Shown piece by piece: positions 51,484 through 59,846 of a DNA stretch of 64,000 nucleotides; the stretch's first letter is position 1; each line of letters begins with the position of its first letter. Source of the DNA: Acidobacteriota bacterium (lineage in GTDB: Bacteria; Acidobacteriota; Blastocatellia; Pyrinomonadales; Pyrinomonadaceae); assembly GCA_003223935.1 (NCBI GenBank), contig QHXQ01000043.1, forward strand, positions 62,001-126,000, written 5' to 3'. The notes beneath the pieces were generated by a model. It did not search any database, was not told the DNA's origin, and saw only the letters and a list, made by a program, of their open reading frames with translations. Made by a program: the position numbers and the translations under genes.

Positions 51484-51835
51484 GTTGTGAGCGATAAGAT
51501 TTCATCCGCTTGCGTTTTTTAAGCGAGTCTATACCCATAATCATGTACTTAGCGTGTAGGCCGCCGGGAAGTGATAGCCCATCATCAACCAACACTTCTA
51601 ACGGTATCTGTGCGAGGCGCGCATAGTGCAGAAGAACAATCAGAGGCGGCTCGCGCTCGCCCCGCTCATATTCGGAAATATGGCCGGGGAAAAGTGGCAG
51701 CACGTCGTCACCGGCCGCCTCCATCGCGGCCAGCAGCCGCTCGACCATCTGCTCTTGTGTAAGGGCCAAGTGCAGGCGAATGTAAAAGAGCTTTTCAGGA
51801 AGGCGTCTTGGCATTGGCCGGTGAGAGCGTCCCAT
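51473..51835 (-). CDS. XRE-family helix-turn-helix regulator 1
   Basis: This 120-residue protein has a Cro/C1-type HTH at about 12-75: KLFYIRLHLALTQEQMVERL, an insertion, then ISEYERGEREPPLIVLLHYARLAQIPLEVLVDD. It is paralogous to XRE2 at 54375, sharing the MGR start, the YERGEREPPL-type block and the LLxYARxAxxxxExLxDD end. The start at 51835 has a perfect AGGAGGT 8 bases upstream; that signal lies in an ACCTCCT-GAT-AGGAGGT hairpin. Palindromic sites lie upstream (51881) and across its stop (51470), consistent with autoregulation. Confidence 0.88.
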   Translation of the reverse strand: MGRSHRPMPRRLPEKLFYIRLHLALTQEQMVERLLAAMEAAGDDVLPLFPGHISEYERGEREPPLIVLLHYARLAQIPLEVLVDDGLSLPGGLHAKYMIMGIDSLKKRKRMKSYRSQQPK

Positions 51836-51843
51836 CAGTAATG

Positions 51844-51860
51844 ACCTCCTATCAGGAGGT
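51844..51860 (-). promoter_or_regulatory. Hairpin sequestering the XRE1 Shine-Dalgarno
   Basis: On the minus strand ACCTCCT-GAT-AGGAGGT is a perfect 7-bp stem with a 3-base loop, and AGGAGGT is the ribosome-binding site placed 8 bases before the ATG. Translation of the regulator would be low unless the hairpin is opened. Confidence 0.6.
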
Positions 51861-51880
51861 GGGACAGGTCTCCGCTTGGA

Positions 51881-51905
51881 CACCTATTTAGGTTAAACCT
51901 ATTTT
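51881..51905. promoter_or_regulatory. XRE-operator-like palindrome, site C plus half-site
   Basis: CACCTATTTAGGTT at 51881-51894 is followed by the half-site AACCTATTTT at 51896-51905. It lies about 50 bases upstream of the XRE1 ATG and upstream of the divergent TIR gene, the position expected for an autoregulatory operator. Confidence 0.6.
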
Positions 51906-52161
51906 CAATAATTGAGGCCGACCGGAAGTTATCTAACTGTCCCAGAATTGACTTTGCCATTCCTTACGGCGACCACTGATGTGAGGGTTTATCTTGCCTC
52001 TCTCAGCCCTTGTGTTGCTTGTGAGGCGGCTTGAATGCTGCTCGCATTGTCCATAGCACGTCGCGAATTTTACCACAAACCGGAAATGAACTCATTGGGC
52101 GTGGTTTCCACCTTTTAGGTGATGTACCATCGAGGCGGGCGACAAACAATCAAATTCTGTC

Positions 52162-53292
52162 ATGGCTAAGCGCCGCAAAAAGCAGAGAGTCTTATTGGTC
52201 GGCCTCGACTATTCGGGGCCTATCCGCCGGGGCGTGACCATCGAGACCAAAGGGCTGTGCCGCCCGCAGATCGCGCCCGAGCTGGCCGCCGCCTCGCTCT
52301 ACGACTACGACGTAATCATCATTAACCCGGCCAGCTACTCCCACTTCATCTTCGGCCGACGGGGGCCGCACTCGGACTCGGAGAAAGAGTTGTGGAATCT
52401 AAAGCATGAGAACAACGATCACGATCTGGACAGCGCCTTTGATCGGTGGGGTCGGCAGGACGAGCTGAAGGCGGCCCTTGAGAATGGGACGCGCATCGTC
52501 TGGGTCATGGCGGTCGAGAAGAGAATACATTTCTTCGGCTGGCGCTCGGTCTATCAGGGGTATGTGAGCCACGCGGTTGAGGCGCTGGCCACGGCCGCCA
52601 GCTTTGCGGCGAAGCAATCTGAGAAACTGACCGTTGACAGACCGACACACCCTTTCGCACCTTACTTCAGGCGGCTCACGCGCGACGGCTGGACGCTCTG
52701 CGGCGCGTTCCGTGAGGAGCAAGACTATCTCGTGCTCGCGTCAACGCCGGAGAAGAAGGCGCTGGGGCTGGAGATTGAGGTGGAGGGCGCGCGCGGGTGG
52801 CTCGTCACCCCGCCGCCCTCGGCCGCGGCCCTCCGCCTACTGATCGAGGCGGCAGTTAAGATCAAGCCGCAGCCCGCCCGGCCGCAGTACCACGGCATCT
52901 TCCTCAGCCACACGCACTCGGACAAGCCGTTCGTCCGCCGCTTGAAAGCTGCCCTTAACGAACGCGGCGTCAGCGACGTGTGGGTGGACGAGGCGGAGAT
53001 CATGGTCGGCGACTCTTTAACCAAAAAGATCGAGGAGGGGCTGACCAAGGCCAGATTCTTCGGGGTCGTGCTGTCGCCGCGCTCGGTCAAATCACGCTGG
53101 GTGCAGAAGGAACTGGAGGCGGCAATGAATAAGGAGATCAGGACAGGTTCAGTCGTGGTGCTGCCGCTGCTTTACGAGGAGTGTGAGCTACCGCCGTTTC
53201 TGGAGGGGAAGTTATATGCCGATTTCACGTCGCCGGCGGCGTTCGCCGAGTCGCTGGAAAAACTCCTGAGAAGGCTGGCGTTCACGAGTTAG
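52162..53292 (+). CDS. TIR-domain protein with unknown N-terminal domain (candidate defence NADase)
   Basis: This 376-residue protein has a C-terminal TIR domain from about 243: YHGIFLSHTHSDKPFVRRLKAALNERG, then FFGVVLSPRSVKSRWVQKELEAA, where E317 is at the place of the catalytic Glu of TIR NAD-hydrolases. The first 240 residues have a Rossmann-like start (RVLLVGLDYSGPIRRG) and DYDVIIINPASYSHFIF but match no family I know. Bacterial TIR proteins commonly act in abortive anti-phage systems (for example Thoeris, CBASS, Pycsar). No ThsA or cyclase is adjacent. It is divergent from XRE1 and faces the PIN-like gene. Confidence 0.85.
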   Translation: MAKRRKKQRVLLVGLDYSGPIRRGVTIETKGLCRPQIAPELAAASLYDYDVIIINPASYSHFIFGRRGPHSDSEKELWNLKHENNDHDLDSAFDRWGRQDELKAALENGTRIVWVMAVEKRIHFFGWRSVYQGYVSHAVEALATAASFAAKQSEKLTVDRPTHPFAPYFRRLTRDGWTLCGAFREEQDYLVLASTPEKKALGLEIEVEGARGWLVTPPPSAAALRLLIEAAVKIKPQPARPQYHGIFLSHTHSDKPFVRRLKAALNERGVSDVWVDEAEIMVGDSLTKKIEEGLTKARFFGVVLSPRSVKSRWVQKELEAAMNKEIRTGSVVVLPLLYEECELPPFLEGKLYADFTSPAAFAESLEKLLRRLAFTS

Positions 53293-53337
53293 AAACTCGT
53301 TATAGGTTCGGGCATATAGCGAATAGAATCTGACTCC

Positions 53338-54219
53338 TTATGTTAGACGTGCAAGCAGCTTATGAAGGTGGTCGAGGACTTCAACCCCTTTGTTCGGCAC
53401 TCGGCCATACCAAAAGGCAAAATCGCCGTCATGGGTTACTAAGATGTCCGCTGCGGAGGATAAAAGGGCGTGGTTCAAATCAGGCGGATCGCCTTCGCGT
53501 CGGCGCTTCTTTTCGCTGAACTCTGTAAACACACGGGCATATTGATACGACAAACTTGCGCCGCTGGCGATGGCGAGAGTTTTGAAACTTAACATCCCTT
53601 CAAGCCCGCGCGCCTCACAAGCAGCGAGTAAGCCACCTTGACCACTGTGACTTTCAGCATTTTGAACCAGCTCTCTTAGTCGAGCAATGATCTTCGCTTT
53701 GTAGAAGTCTTCAAATGCCGGTTGTGCATTGCCGAACTCGGCTAGGATTATGGCGCGGTCGTGGGCATTGGCATTGGCGGCCGCAGCATGAAAGGCGGCT
53801 TCTTGTGTTCTTGTGTCGGCTAGGGCCTGTTTCCGTGCTGCGATGTCTCCGGTCGGACTGAACATCCCATCTAAATCGAGAGTGTTTGGCATCAAGGGGT
53901 AAGGGGGGCCATCGCCTTTGGCATAGTTGACGATGTTCAAAAAGAGTAACTCAGGTGGGAATAAGATTACTTCTTCTTGATATAGCAACGACCGGATTAA
54001 AGCCAATTCTTCTTTAGCTGCCGCGGCGGATGGTGCATTGAGGGCGTAAGCAGCTTCTTGAACCTGCACCGCGCTCATCAAGTTGCGAATCTGGCCGTCA
54101 GCTACAGCCGCACGGAGCTTTTCAACGTCGGCAAGAGTAACACCATTGGTCTCAGTTCGCCCGCGCTCAACAGTCAGTATGTGACTCAAAACATTTTTAT
54201 CAAAGTAAACGTCAATCAT
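53338..54219 (-). CDS. PIN-like domain protein (putative RNase)
   Basis: This 293-residue protein begins MIDVYFDKNVLSHIL and has later PIN-type acidic positions in VQVQEAAYAL, DLNHALLSSAADILVTHDGDFAFW. The order Asp, Glu, Asp, Asp fits the PIN metal site, with a large helical insert in the middle. PIN domains are usually RNases, in toxin-antitoxin or defence settings. The ATG at 54219 begins the domain; the frame is open to 54258. It converges on the TIR gene and lies downstream of XRE2 with a perfect 20-bp palindrome between them. Confidence 0.75.
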   Translation of the reverse strand: MIDVYFDKNVLSHILTVERGRTETNGVTLADVEKLRAAVADGQIRNLMSAVQVQEAAYALNAPSAAAAKEELALIRSLLYQEEVILFPPELLFLNIVNYAKGDGPPYPLMPNTLDLDGMFSPTGDIAARKQALADTRTQEAAFHAAAANANAHDRAIILAEFGNAQPAFEDFYKAKIIARLRELVQNAESHSGQGGLLAACEARGLEGMLSFKTLAIASGASLSYQYARVFTEFSEKKRRREGDPPDLNHALLSSAADILVTHDGDFAFWYGRVPNKGVEVLDHLHKLLARLT

Positions 54220-54346
54220 AGTGGCGAGTATAGCAGACCAAGTTTGTGCTCCTTGCACCCGACCTCACGCCAGCAGTAAAGCCATTTCAATTTATGGAGT
54301 AAGCCTCTCACCTATGAAAGAACTCACAATCGGATCGCACTCGACG

Positions 54347-54366
54347 CTTAACCTAAATAGGTTAAG
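54347..54366. promoter_or_regulatory. Perfect palindrome, site D (XRE operator candidate)
   Basis: CTTAACCTAAATAGGTTAAG has perfect 9-bp arms around AA. It lies 9 bases 3' of XRE2 and about 130 bases upstream of the PIN-like gene, and is the most symmetrical of the family. Confidence 0.65.
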
Positions 54367-54374
54367 ACATTTTC

Positions 54375-54716
54375 TCAAACTTTCTTCCCCTTAGTTGAGT
54401 AGTTGTTCCGCGGCGCGGCTGCGCGCCGGACACCTTCACTCTTGCGTCGGGCAGGGAGTTTCGCCGGCAGATCGAGGCGGTCGTCTATGAGGGCTTCGAC
54501 CGAGACGTTGGCCGCCCGCGCATACTCTAAAAGCACCGGCAGCGGCGGCTCCCGCCGCCCCAATTCGTAGCCGGAGATGCTGCTGCGGAACATACCTCCC
54601 GCGTCGCTCAGGCTCAGCCGCGCGAGCATCTCATCTTGGGACAATCCGAGTGCCTGTCGAATGCGGCTCAGCTTCTCCGCAAGGCGGGCTGGCTTGGGGC
54701 GCGGCGCTCTTCCCAT
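54375..54716 (-). CDS. XRE-family helix-turn-helix regulator 2
   Basis: This 113-residue protein is a paralogue of XRE1: MGRAPRPKPARLAEKLSRIRQALGLSQDEMLARLSLSDAG, SSISGYELGRREPPLPVLLEYARAANVSVEALIDD. The HTH covers about 14-70. It lacks XRE1's insertion and has a basic tail. CAGGAGGACAGCCCTG precedes the ATG, resembling the XRE1 leader. A degenerate operator-like core (CTATTTAG, 54777-54784) lies upstream. It probably represses itself and/or the PIN-like gene. Confidence 0.88.
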   Translation of the reverse strand: MGRAPRPKPARLAEKLSRIRQALGLSQDEMLARLSLSDAGGMFRSSISGYELGRREPPLPVLLEYARAANVSVEALIDDRLDLPAKLPARRKSEGVRRAAAPRNNYSTKGKKV

Positions 54717-55005
54717 CAGGGCTGTCCTCCTGACGGGAAAATGGCCTTGGCGGCCCTGACAGCTTGCGCTTGGTAGCTATTTAGTTCTACATTCTCATTG
54801 TGATCGAAGCCCGCCGGAAGCCTGCCCGTTGTTGGCTTCGTGGCGGCGTTCATCACCAGCGCCGCTCAAGCTGTCGTCTCACTCAATCAGCTACCACAGG
54901 TAGTCGTTGGTAGTACGCCGGCTAAGATACCAAAGCGGCCGGCCATCCGTCACCATTACCGATGTGGAGTTAAATAGCCACTTTCGTGATTAAGAGGTAT
55001 TTCGC

Positions 55006-55977
55006 GTGAGCCAGATCGCTTGCCTATCCCTCCTACTACTGTTACTCGTGAGTGCTGCCGCCCAACAGCAGGGCGATGATAGTTTGGCCCGTTACAAGCC
55101 GGGTAAATTGAGCCAAGTCGTCTGGGCGCATACCGAGGATGATCCTGAGCTAGAGCAGAGCGGCATCAAGCTCGGCTCCGACCCGGTCAGGGCGACGGTC
55201 ACTTACGCCGGGCAGTCGCGCCCGACACCGCTCGCCGTCCGCCGCTTCATCACTTCTTACGTCTTCCAAGACGGCACGCCTGAAGATCAGAGCGGCCTCG
55301 CGACGGAGCTGCTCTTCCTAGAAGGCAAGGCGGAGTTCTGGCTGCCGGTGCAGGACAGGCTAGTGCCACAAATCAAGCAGGAGCTACGGCGCGGCGATAC
55401 AGTGGAGCTGTACGCCGTCTGGGTGGGCGCGACCTATCCGGTGGGCGGCCGGCGGGAGCAAGTCTTCCTCGTCAATGAGTTCAGGAAGCCGGGCGCGCAA
55501 CAACGGGCACGAGCCGCGCCCGCGCCGTGGTACACCTTCCGCGGCCCCGACGGCGATTTCACCGTCCAGTTCCCCGAAGAGCCTAAGCGCGAGGCGGACG
55601 TGCCGGGGCTGATCGCGGCGATCCGCCGCTACTATGCGAATAGCATCACTTACTACGTGGGGGTTGAGTACGAGGACGTAGGCCCGGCGGCGAGCGTTCT
55701 CAAGCCGAACCACGAGGCGACGGTCTCGGCGCTCCTGCAAGAGCAGGGGAACAGGATAGTGAGTGTGCGTCGGCTGGCGAAGGACACCTCGCAGATCGAA
55801 CTATGGAGTCCGATGCGGACGCCCAACAGCTTCCTGCACCGAATAGATCGCACCATCGTGCGCAACGGCCGGTCGTACACGCTGAGTTGTGGGTCGCGCC
55901 TTATCGGGCAAGAGGTTAATCGGGCGGCGTGCCGGCGCTTCTTCGATTCGTTCCGCATCATCGGCGTGCCGCAGTAG
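55006..55977 (+). CDS. Exported hypothetical protein
   Basis: This 323-residue protein has a signal peptide (CLSLLLLLLVSAAAQQ). Residues of about 30-165 form one region and a second begins WYTFRGPDGDFTVQFPEEPKRE, a pattern seen in many bacterial secreted proteins whose precise function is unknown. The start is GTG at 55006 after AAGAGG. It follows the XRE2 promoter region divergently. Confidence 0.7.
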   Translation: MSQIACLSLLLLLLVSAAAQQQGDDSLARYKPGKLSQVVWAHTEDDPELEQSGIKLGSDPVRATVTYAGQSRPTPLAVRRFITSYVFQDGTPEDQSGLATELLFLEGKAEFWLPVQDRLVPQIKQELRRGDTVELYAVWVGATYPVGGRREQVFLVNEFRKPGAQQRARAAPAPWYTFRGPDGDFTVQFPEEPKREADVPGLIAAIRRYYANSITYYVGVEYEDVGPAASVLKPNHEATVSALLQEQGNRIVSVRRLAKDTSQIELWSPMRTPNSFLHRIDRTIVRNGRSYTLSCGSRLIGQEVNRAACRRFFDSFRIIGVPQ

Positions 55978-56008
55978 CGACGGAATAAAGCGGTAGAATC
56001 AGCCGTGA

Positions 56009-56392
56009 TCATCGGGCGGGTTTGGAGAAGAGTCGCCTGCCGCCCTCGCTGTGCAGGAACCACCAAGTATAGACGGCCAGCCCCGTGCCGAATGGGAAGA
56101 AGAAGACTGCCGGCACACAGAAGGCGAGCGCCGGCAGTCTGACCCAATGTTTTCTCTTCAAGAACCCGCCGCCCACGACCAGTACGGAAAGTGTGAAGAG
56201 AGACAGCAGGAGCGCGCTAGTCGTCACTAATAGGCCAAGCCAACTCCATTTCGAGAAGTTAAGTGAACGCTCGAAGCTCGCGTCCGGGGCGAGGAGCGCC
56301 CAAGCGAGGAAACCCAACGGCGGGATGCTAAGGAAAGTGCCCGCGGCCAAGTAGATTACCCCTAGCGTTTTGGCATGATCTTGGGGCGTCAT
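56009..56392 (-). CDS. Small membrane protein
   Basis: This 127-residue protein has four hydrophobic segments: LGVIYLAAGTFLSIPPLGFLAWALL, WLGLLVTTSALLLSLFTLSVLVV, LPALAFCVPAVFFFPF and LAVYTWWFL. It resembles bacterial small tetra-helix proteins of unknown role. It converges with the exported protein. The ATG at 56392 is the likely start. Confidence 0.72.
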   Translation of the reverse strand: MTPQDHAKTLGVIYLAAGTFLSIPPLGFLAWALLAPDASFERSLNFSKWSWLGLLVTTSALLLSLFTLSVLVVGGGFLKRKHWVRLPALAFCVPAVFFFPFGTGLAVYTWWFLHSEGGRRLFSKPAR

Positions 56393-56666
56393 AATTTTTC
56401 TTCCAGCTTGTGAGAATGGACGCAGACTAGCAAATGCCACGAACCACTCGCGAACGCCTTAATTATAGCAGGGAGTTTCTGACCCGCCAGCTAAAATCTT
56501 CCTGACCAACAAAGTAATACCCCACTACCAAGTAATACCCCACTACCGACTTGCGCACCGACTTGTTGAGTGTGATACACTGTCCTACGCCTGCAACTGA
56601 GATGTAGCCGCGTCCCAGTTGGCTTCAACGGCCAGCCAGCAACTAGGAAATCGAGGTGAACATAAA
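56393..56666. other. Divergent region with a short tandem repeat
   Basis: It contains two copies of an 18-base unit (AAGTAATACCCCACTACC) at about 56511-56547. No gene was found. A loose promoter (TTGCGC...GATACA, 17-base spacer) near 56556-56584 may serve ssb. Confidence 0.5.
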
Positions 56667-57125
56667 GTGTCGTTCAACAAAATCATCGTCGTCGGTAATC
56701 TCGGCCGCGATCCCGAACTGCGCTACACGCCGCAAGGGACGCCCAACTGCACCTTCAGCCTCGCCAGCAACGAGCGGCGCAAAACGAGCGCGGGCGAGCA
56801 GCAGGACATAACCACTTGGTTTCGCGTGACGGTCTGGGGCAAACGCGCCGAGACGGTTGCGCAATACTTGTCGAAGGGGCGCAGCGTCTATGTCGAAGGG
56901 CGTCTGCACGTCGAGGAGTGGACAGACAGAGACGGCAAGCCGCGCTTCACGCTCGAAGTCAACGCCAGCGACGTGCAGTTCATCGGCAGCGCCAACGAAG
57001 GCGAGCGCGACGGCATCCCCGTCCGCCAGTCGGCGCAGACGAACACGCGCGCCGCCGCCGCCAGCGCGACAAGCAAACGTGCGCCGCAGCCGACGGACGA
57101 CGAAGAAGATTCGATCCCGTTCTAA
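56667..57125 (+). CDS. ssb: Single-stranded DNA-binding protein
   Basis: This 152-residue protein has the OB-fold SSB sequence: SFNKIIVVGNLGRDPELRYTPQG, TWFRVTVWGKRAETVAQYLSKGRSVYVEGRL. An acidic tip DDEEDSIPF follows a disordered Ala/Thr linker; the DDE...IPF tail docks repair and replication partners. The start is GTG at 56667, with GAGGTG 9 bases upstream; the frame is open further to 56619. It opens a run of DNA-processing genes on the same strand. Confidence 0.93.
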   Translation: MSFNKIIVVGNLGRDPELRYTPQGTPNCTFSLASNERRKTSAGEQQDITTWFRVTVWGKRAETVAQYLSKGRSVYVEGRLHVEEWTDRDGKPRFTLEVNASDVQFIGSANEGERDGIPVRQSAQTNTRAAAASATSKRAPQPTDDEEDSIPF

Positions 57126-57168
57126 TGATCGAACCTTCTGACCGAGCAAGCGAGCCGAAGTTCAGCGC

Positions 57169-58581
57169 ATGAGCGAGTCGAGGGTGGTCTTGAGTTTCGA
57201 TGCGGGCACGCTCGTGCTTGAGGGCGTGGCGCGCGAGCGTGCAGTGCCCGCGCCCTTTCGTTGGGACGAGCGCGTGCTACGCCACCGCGCGCCGGCTTGG
57301 GCGTACCGGCACGTCGTCAAAGATTTCATCCGCCGCCAGACCAATTTCTCAGATCAAGCACGCGCTTACCTCAAATTCGATTTTCCCACCAAACTACTCG
57401 TCGAGCCGCGCCCGTATCAACAGCAAGCGATCAGAGAATGGCGCCGCGCCGAACGTTGCGGCGTGATCATCTTGCCGACCGGCGCAGGCAAGAGTCTCGT
57501 CGCGCAGTTGGCGATTGAGTTGTGCGGGCGCTCGACGCTCGTCGTCGTGCCGACGATTGATCTAATGAACCAATGGTACGACCTACTGCTCTCGTGCTTT
57601 CGCGCCGAAGTTGGATTGATCGGCGGCGGCTATTTCGAGATCGGCGCATTGACGATTACGACTTACGCTTCGGCGTTTCGTTTCATGGAACGGCTCGGCA
57701 ATCAGTTCGGGCTGATCATTTTTGATGAATGCCACCATCTGCCTTCGGGCATCCATCGCTACGCGGCCGAGATGTCGCTCGCGCCTTTTCGTCTCGGTCT
57801 CACGGCGACGCCTGAACGCGCCGACGGGGCGGAGCGCGAATTGACGCGCCTCATCGGTCCCGTAGTCTATCGGCGCGGCGCACATGAACTGGCGGGCGAG
57901 TATCTGGCCGATTATAGCGTCGTGCGCATTAACGTGCGGCTCGGTCCAGACGAACGCGCGGCTTACGAGCACGAGCGGGCGATCTTTCGCCGCTTTCTGC
58001 AAGAACAGGGAATTGAACTGAGCACGCTTGACGGCTGGCAACGATTCGTCGCCGCGAGCGCGCGCAGTGAACAGGGGCGACGCGCGCTGCTCGCCTATCG
58101 TGAGTCGAAGCGCATCGCGCTCGGCACAAACGGCAAGCTGCGCGTGCTTGCAGAGTTGTTGCAACGCCATCGGCGCGAGCGCACTTTGATCTTTACGGCC
58201 GAGAACGAGATGGTCTATCGCCTCTCGGAACAGTTTTTCATTCCGGCGATCACGCATCAGACGGGCGTGAAAGAGCGGCGCGAGTGGCTCGAAGCGTTTA
58301 ACGCGGGCGAAGTGCTCGCGCTCGCCACGTCGAAGGTCTTGAACGAAGGCATCAATATCCCTGCGGCTTCGGTCGCCGTCGTGCTCTCCGGCTCAGGCTC
58401 TGAGCGCGAGCACATACAGCGTCTGGGCCGCATCCTGCGCAAGCAACCCGACAAAGAAGCGATCCTCTACGAAGTCGTCGCGGGCGAGACGACCGAAGAA
58501 CATATCAGCCAACGACGCAGCGCGGGCGCACAGTTTAATGATGTGACGTATGAACGACCGCAAGCGCGTCTGATGAGGTAA
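57169..58581 (+). CDS. XPB-like superfamily 2 DNA helicase
   Basis: This 470-residue helicase has an N-terminal damage-recognition-like region, then Walker A LPTGAGKS, DEAH-type DECHH, GLTATPERADG (motif III), and C-terminal motifs QRLGRILRKQ and NEGINIPAASVAVVLSG. It is the size of archaeal XPB. XPB unwinds and distorts DNA at lesions, and in archaea it works with the nuclease Bax1. The next gene is a Bax1 homologue 8 bases downstream, supporting a repair role. Confidence 0.93.
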   Translation: MSESRVVLSFDAGTLVLEGVARERAVPAPFRWDERVLRHRAPAWAYRHVVKDFIRRQTNFSDQARAYLKFDFPTKLLVEPRPYQQQAIREWRRAERCGVIILPTGAGKSLVAQLAIELCGRSTLVVVPTIDLMNQWYDLLLSCFRAEVGLIGGGYFEIGALTITTYASAFRFMERLGNQFGLIIFDECHHLPSGIHRYAAEMSLAPFRLGLTATPERADGAERELTRLIGPVVYRRGAHELAGEYLADYSVVRINVRLGPDERAAYEHERAIFRRFLQEQGIELSTLDGWQRFVAASARSEQGRRALLAYRESKRIALGTNGKLRVLAELLQRHRRERTLIFTAENEMVYRLSEQFFIPAITHQTGVKERREWLEAFNAGEVLALATSKVLNEGINIPAASVAVVLSGSGSEREHIQRLGRILRKQPDKEAILYEVVAGETTEEHISQRRSAGAQFNDVTYERPQARLMR

Positions 58582-58588
58582 GCGAACG

Positions 58589-59803
58589 ATGTTGACGGCC
58601 GATCTTGCACTGAGTTGGCAACGCGGCGACCGTACGGGGCCGCGCTACATTGATCCGGCCGATGCGGATTATTTAAGCGATGCCATTCAACTCATTCAAC
58701 TACTGCAAAACTTTGAGGGGCGCACGCGCGCAGAACTTGACGAAGCGCTTGCAGAGTACGTCGGCGTCGGCACGGACTATCGCATTCAGCGTGGCTTGAT
58801 CAAGCTGTTGCTTGATCGCTGCGCGTTTGAAACCGTCGCTGCGAAAGACCCGGTCGAAATTCGCCGCGCGCTCTTTCGTCGGGCGCGCGAACATTACCCT
58901 TTGCTCGCACACAGTCCGTCCGGTGTTGAATTAGTGGCTGAAGTTGCGCGTGAGCTTGAATGCGCGCCCGACGATCTGCGCGCGAGTCTCTACGCCGACC
59001 TGCCGGAGCGCCAGCGTCTGCTCACGTTCGAGCGCATCGCGCCGCGTGCGCTGCTCGATCTATACAACCTTGCGCAAGCGCAGGCACTTCTATATCGCTG
59101 CGTGCAGATGCAGTTGTGGATTGAGCCGCAAGCGACTGATAGCTATCGGGAGTTGTTCGGCGCGATCAAAGCTTACCGGCTGCTGCACACGATCAAAGGC
59201 AGCGCCGCGCAAGGCTATGAAGTGCGCCTCGATGGCCCCGTCTCTCTGTTCCAACGCTCGCAAAAATACGGCGTGCAGATGGCGGTCTTCTTGCCGGCGC
59301 TGCTGCTCTGCATCGGCTGGCGCATGCGCGCGGAGATCGCTCTGAAGCCGCCGGCCGCAGGGCGCGCCTTCTTCGAGTTAGACAGCAGACAGCGCCGTCT
59401 GCGTTCACACTACTTGCGTGCATCGCTCAGCACGCAGCCTGATAGAGACGAACTCGTCGAACGTTGGGCGCGTCACGACAGCCCTTGGACGCTTGCGGCG
59501 AATCGCGAAGTGATCGATCTCGGCGCGAGCGCTTTCATCTCCGATTACGTGTTGACGCATGCGGACGGGCGGCGCGTCTATCTTGAACTGCTCGGCTTCT
59601 GGACGCCGCAATACTTACATGCGCGGCTGCGCGAGTTCGAGCACGCGGGCTGCGAAAATTTTCTGCTGGCCGCATCGGACGAACTGCGCGGCAGCCGCGA
59701 CGCGCTCGCGCACATGCCCCACCATGCCCTTATCTACAAAACGCGGCTCGCACCTGCGGAGATCGTGGCGGCAATCGAAAGACTATCAACCGATCAACTT
59801 TGA
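58589..59803 (+). CDS. Bax1/DUF790-family nuclease
   Basis: This 404-residue protein matches DUF790 (Bax1): MLTADLALSWQRGDRTGPRYIDPAD at the N-terminus and the C-terminal nuclease-like part DGRRVYLELLGFWTPQYLHARL with later KTRLAPAEIVAAIE. Archaeal Bax1 is a structure-specific nuclease stimulated by XPB. It is immediately downstream of the helicase, spaced by 7 bases. Confidence 0.92.
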   Translation: MLTADLALSWQRGDRTGPRYIDPADADYLSDAIQLIQLLQNFEGRTRAELDEALAEYVGVGTDYRIQRGLIKLLLDRCAFETVAAKDPVEIRRALFRRAREHYPLLAHSPSGVELVAEVARELECAPDDLRASLYADLPERQRLLTFERIAPRALLDLYNLAQAQALLYRCVQMQLWIEPQATDSYRELFGAIKAYRLLHTIKGSAAQGYEVRLDGPVSLFQRSQKYGVQMAVFLPALLLCIGWRMRAEIALKPPAAGRAFFELDSRQRRLRSHYLRASLSTQPDRDELVERWARHDSPWTLAANREVIDLGASAFISDYVLTHADGRRVYLELLGFWTPQYLHARLREFEHAGCENFLLAASDELRGSRDALAHMPHHALIYKTRLAPAEIVAAIERLSTDQL

Positions 59804-59812
59804 AGAGTAGGC

Positions 59813-59844
59813 AGACCCGCCCGCTTGCAGCAGGCGGTACTGAC
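59813..59844. repeat. Single arm of the 30-31-bp inverted-repeat family
   Basis: AGACCCGCCCGCTTGCAGCA and the following GGCGGTACTGAC correspond to the right arm seen at 25316 and 29581, with a few changes in the middle. No left arm is present. It ends two bases before the GTG of the CoiA-like gene. Confidence 0.7.
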
Positions 59845-59846
59845 TT

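Larger units (their letters stand above)
51836..52161. other. Divergent regulatory region between XRE1 and the TIR gene
   Basis: This 326-base region contains the Shine-Dalgarno hairpin of XRE1 (51844-51860) and operator site C (51881-51905). Beyond these nothing recognisable was found; the TIR gene start lacks a strong ribosome-binding site. Confidence 0.55.
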
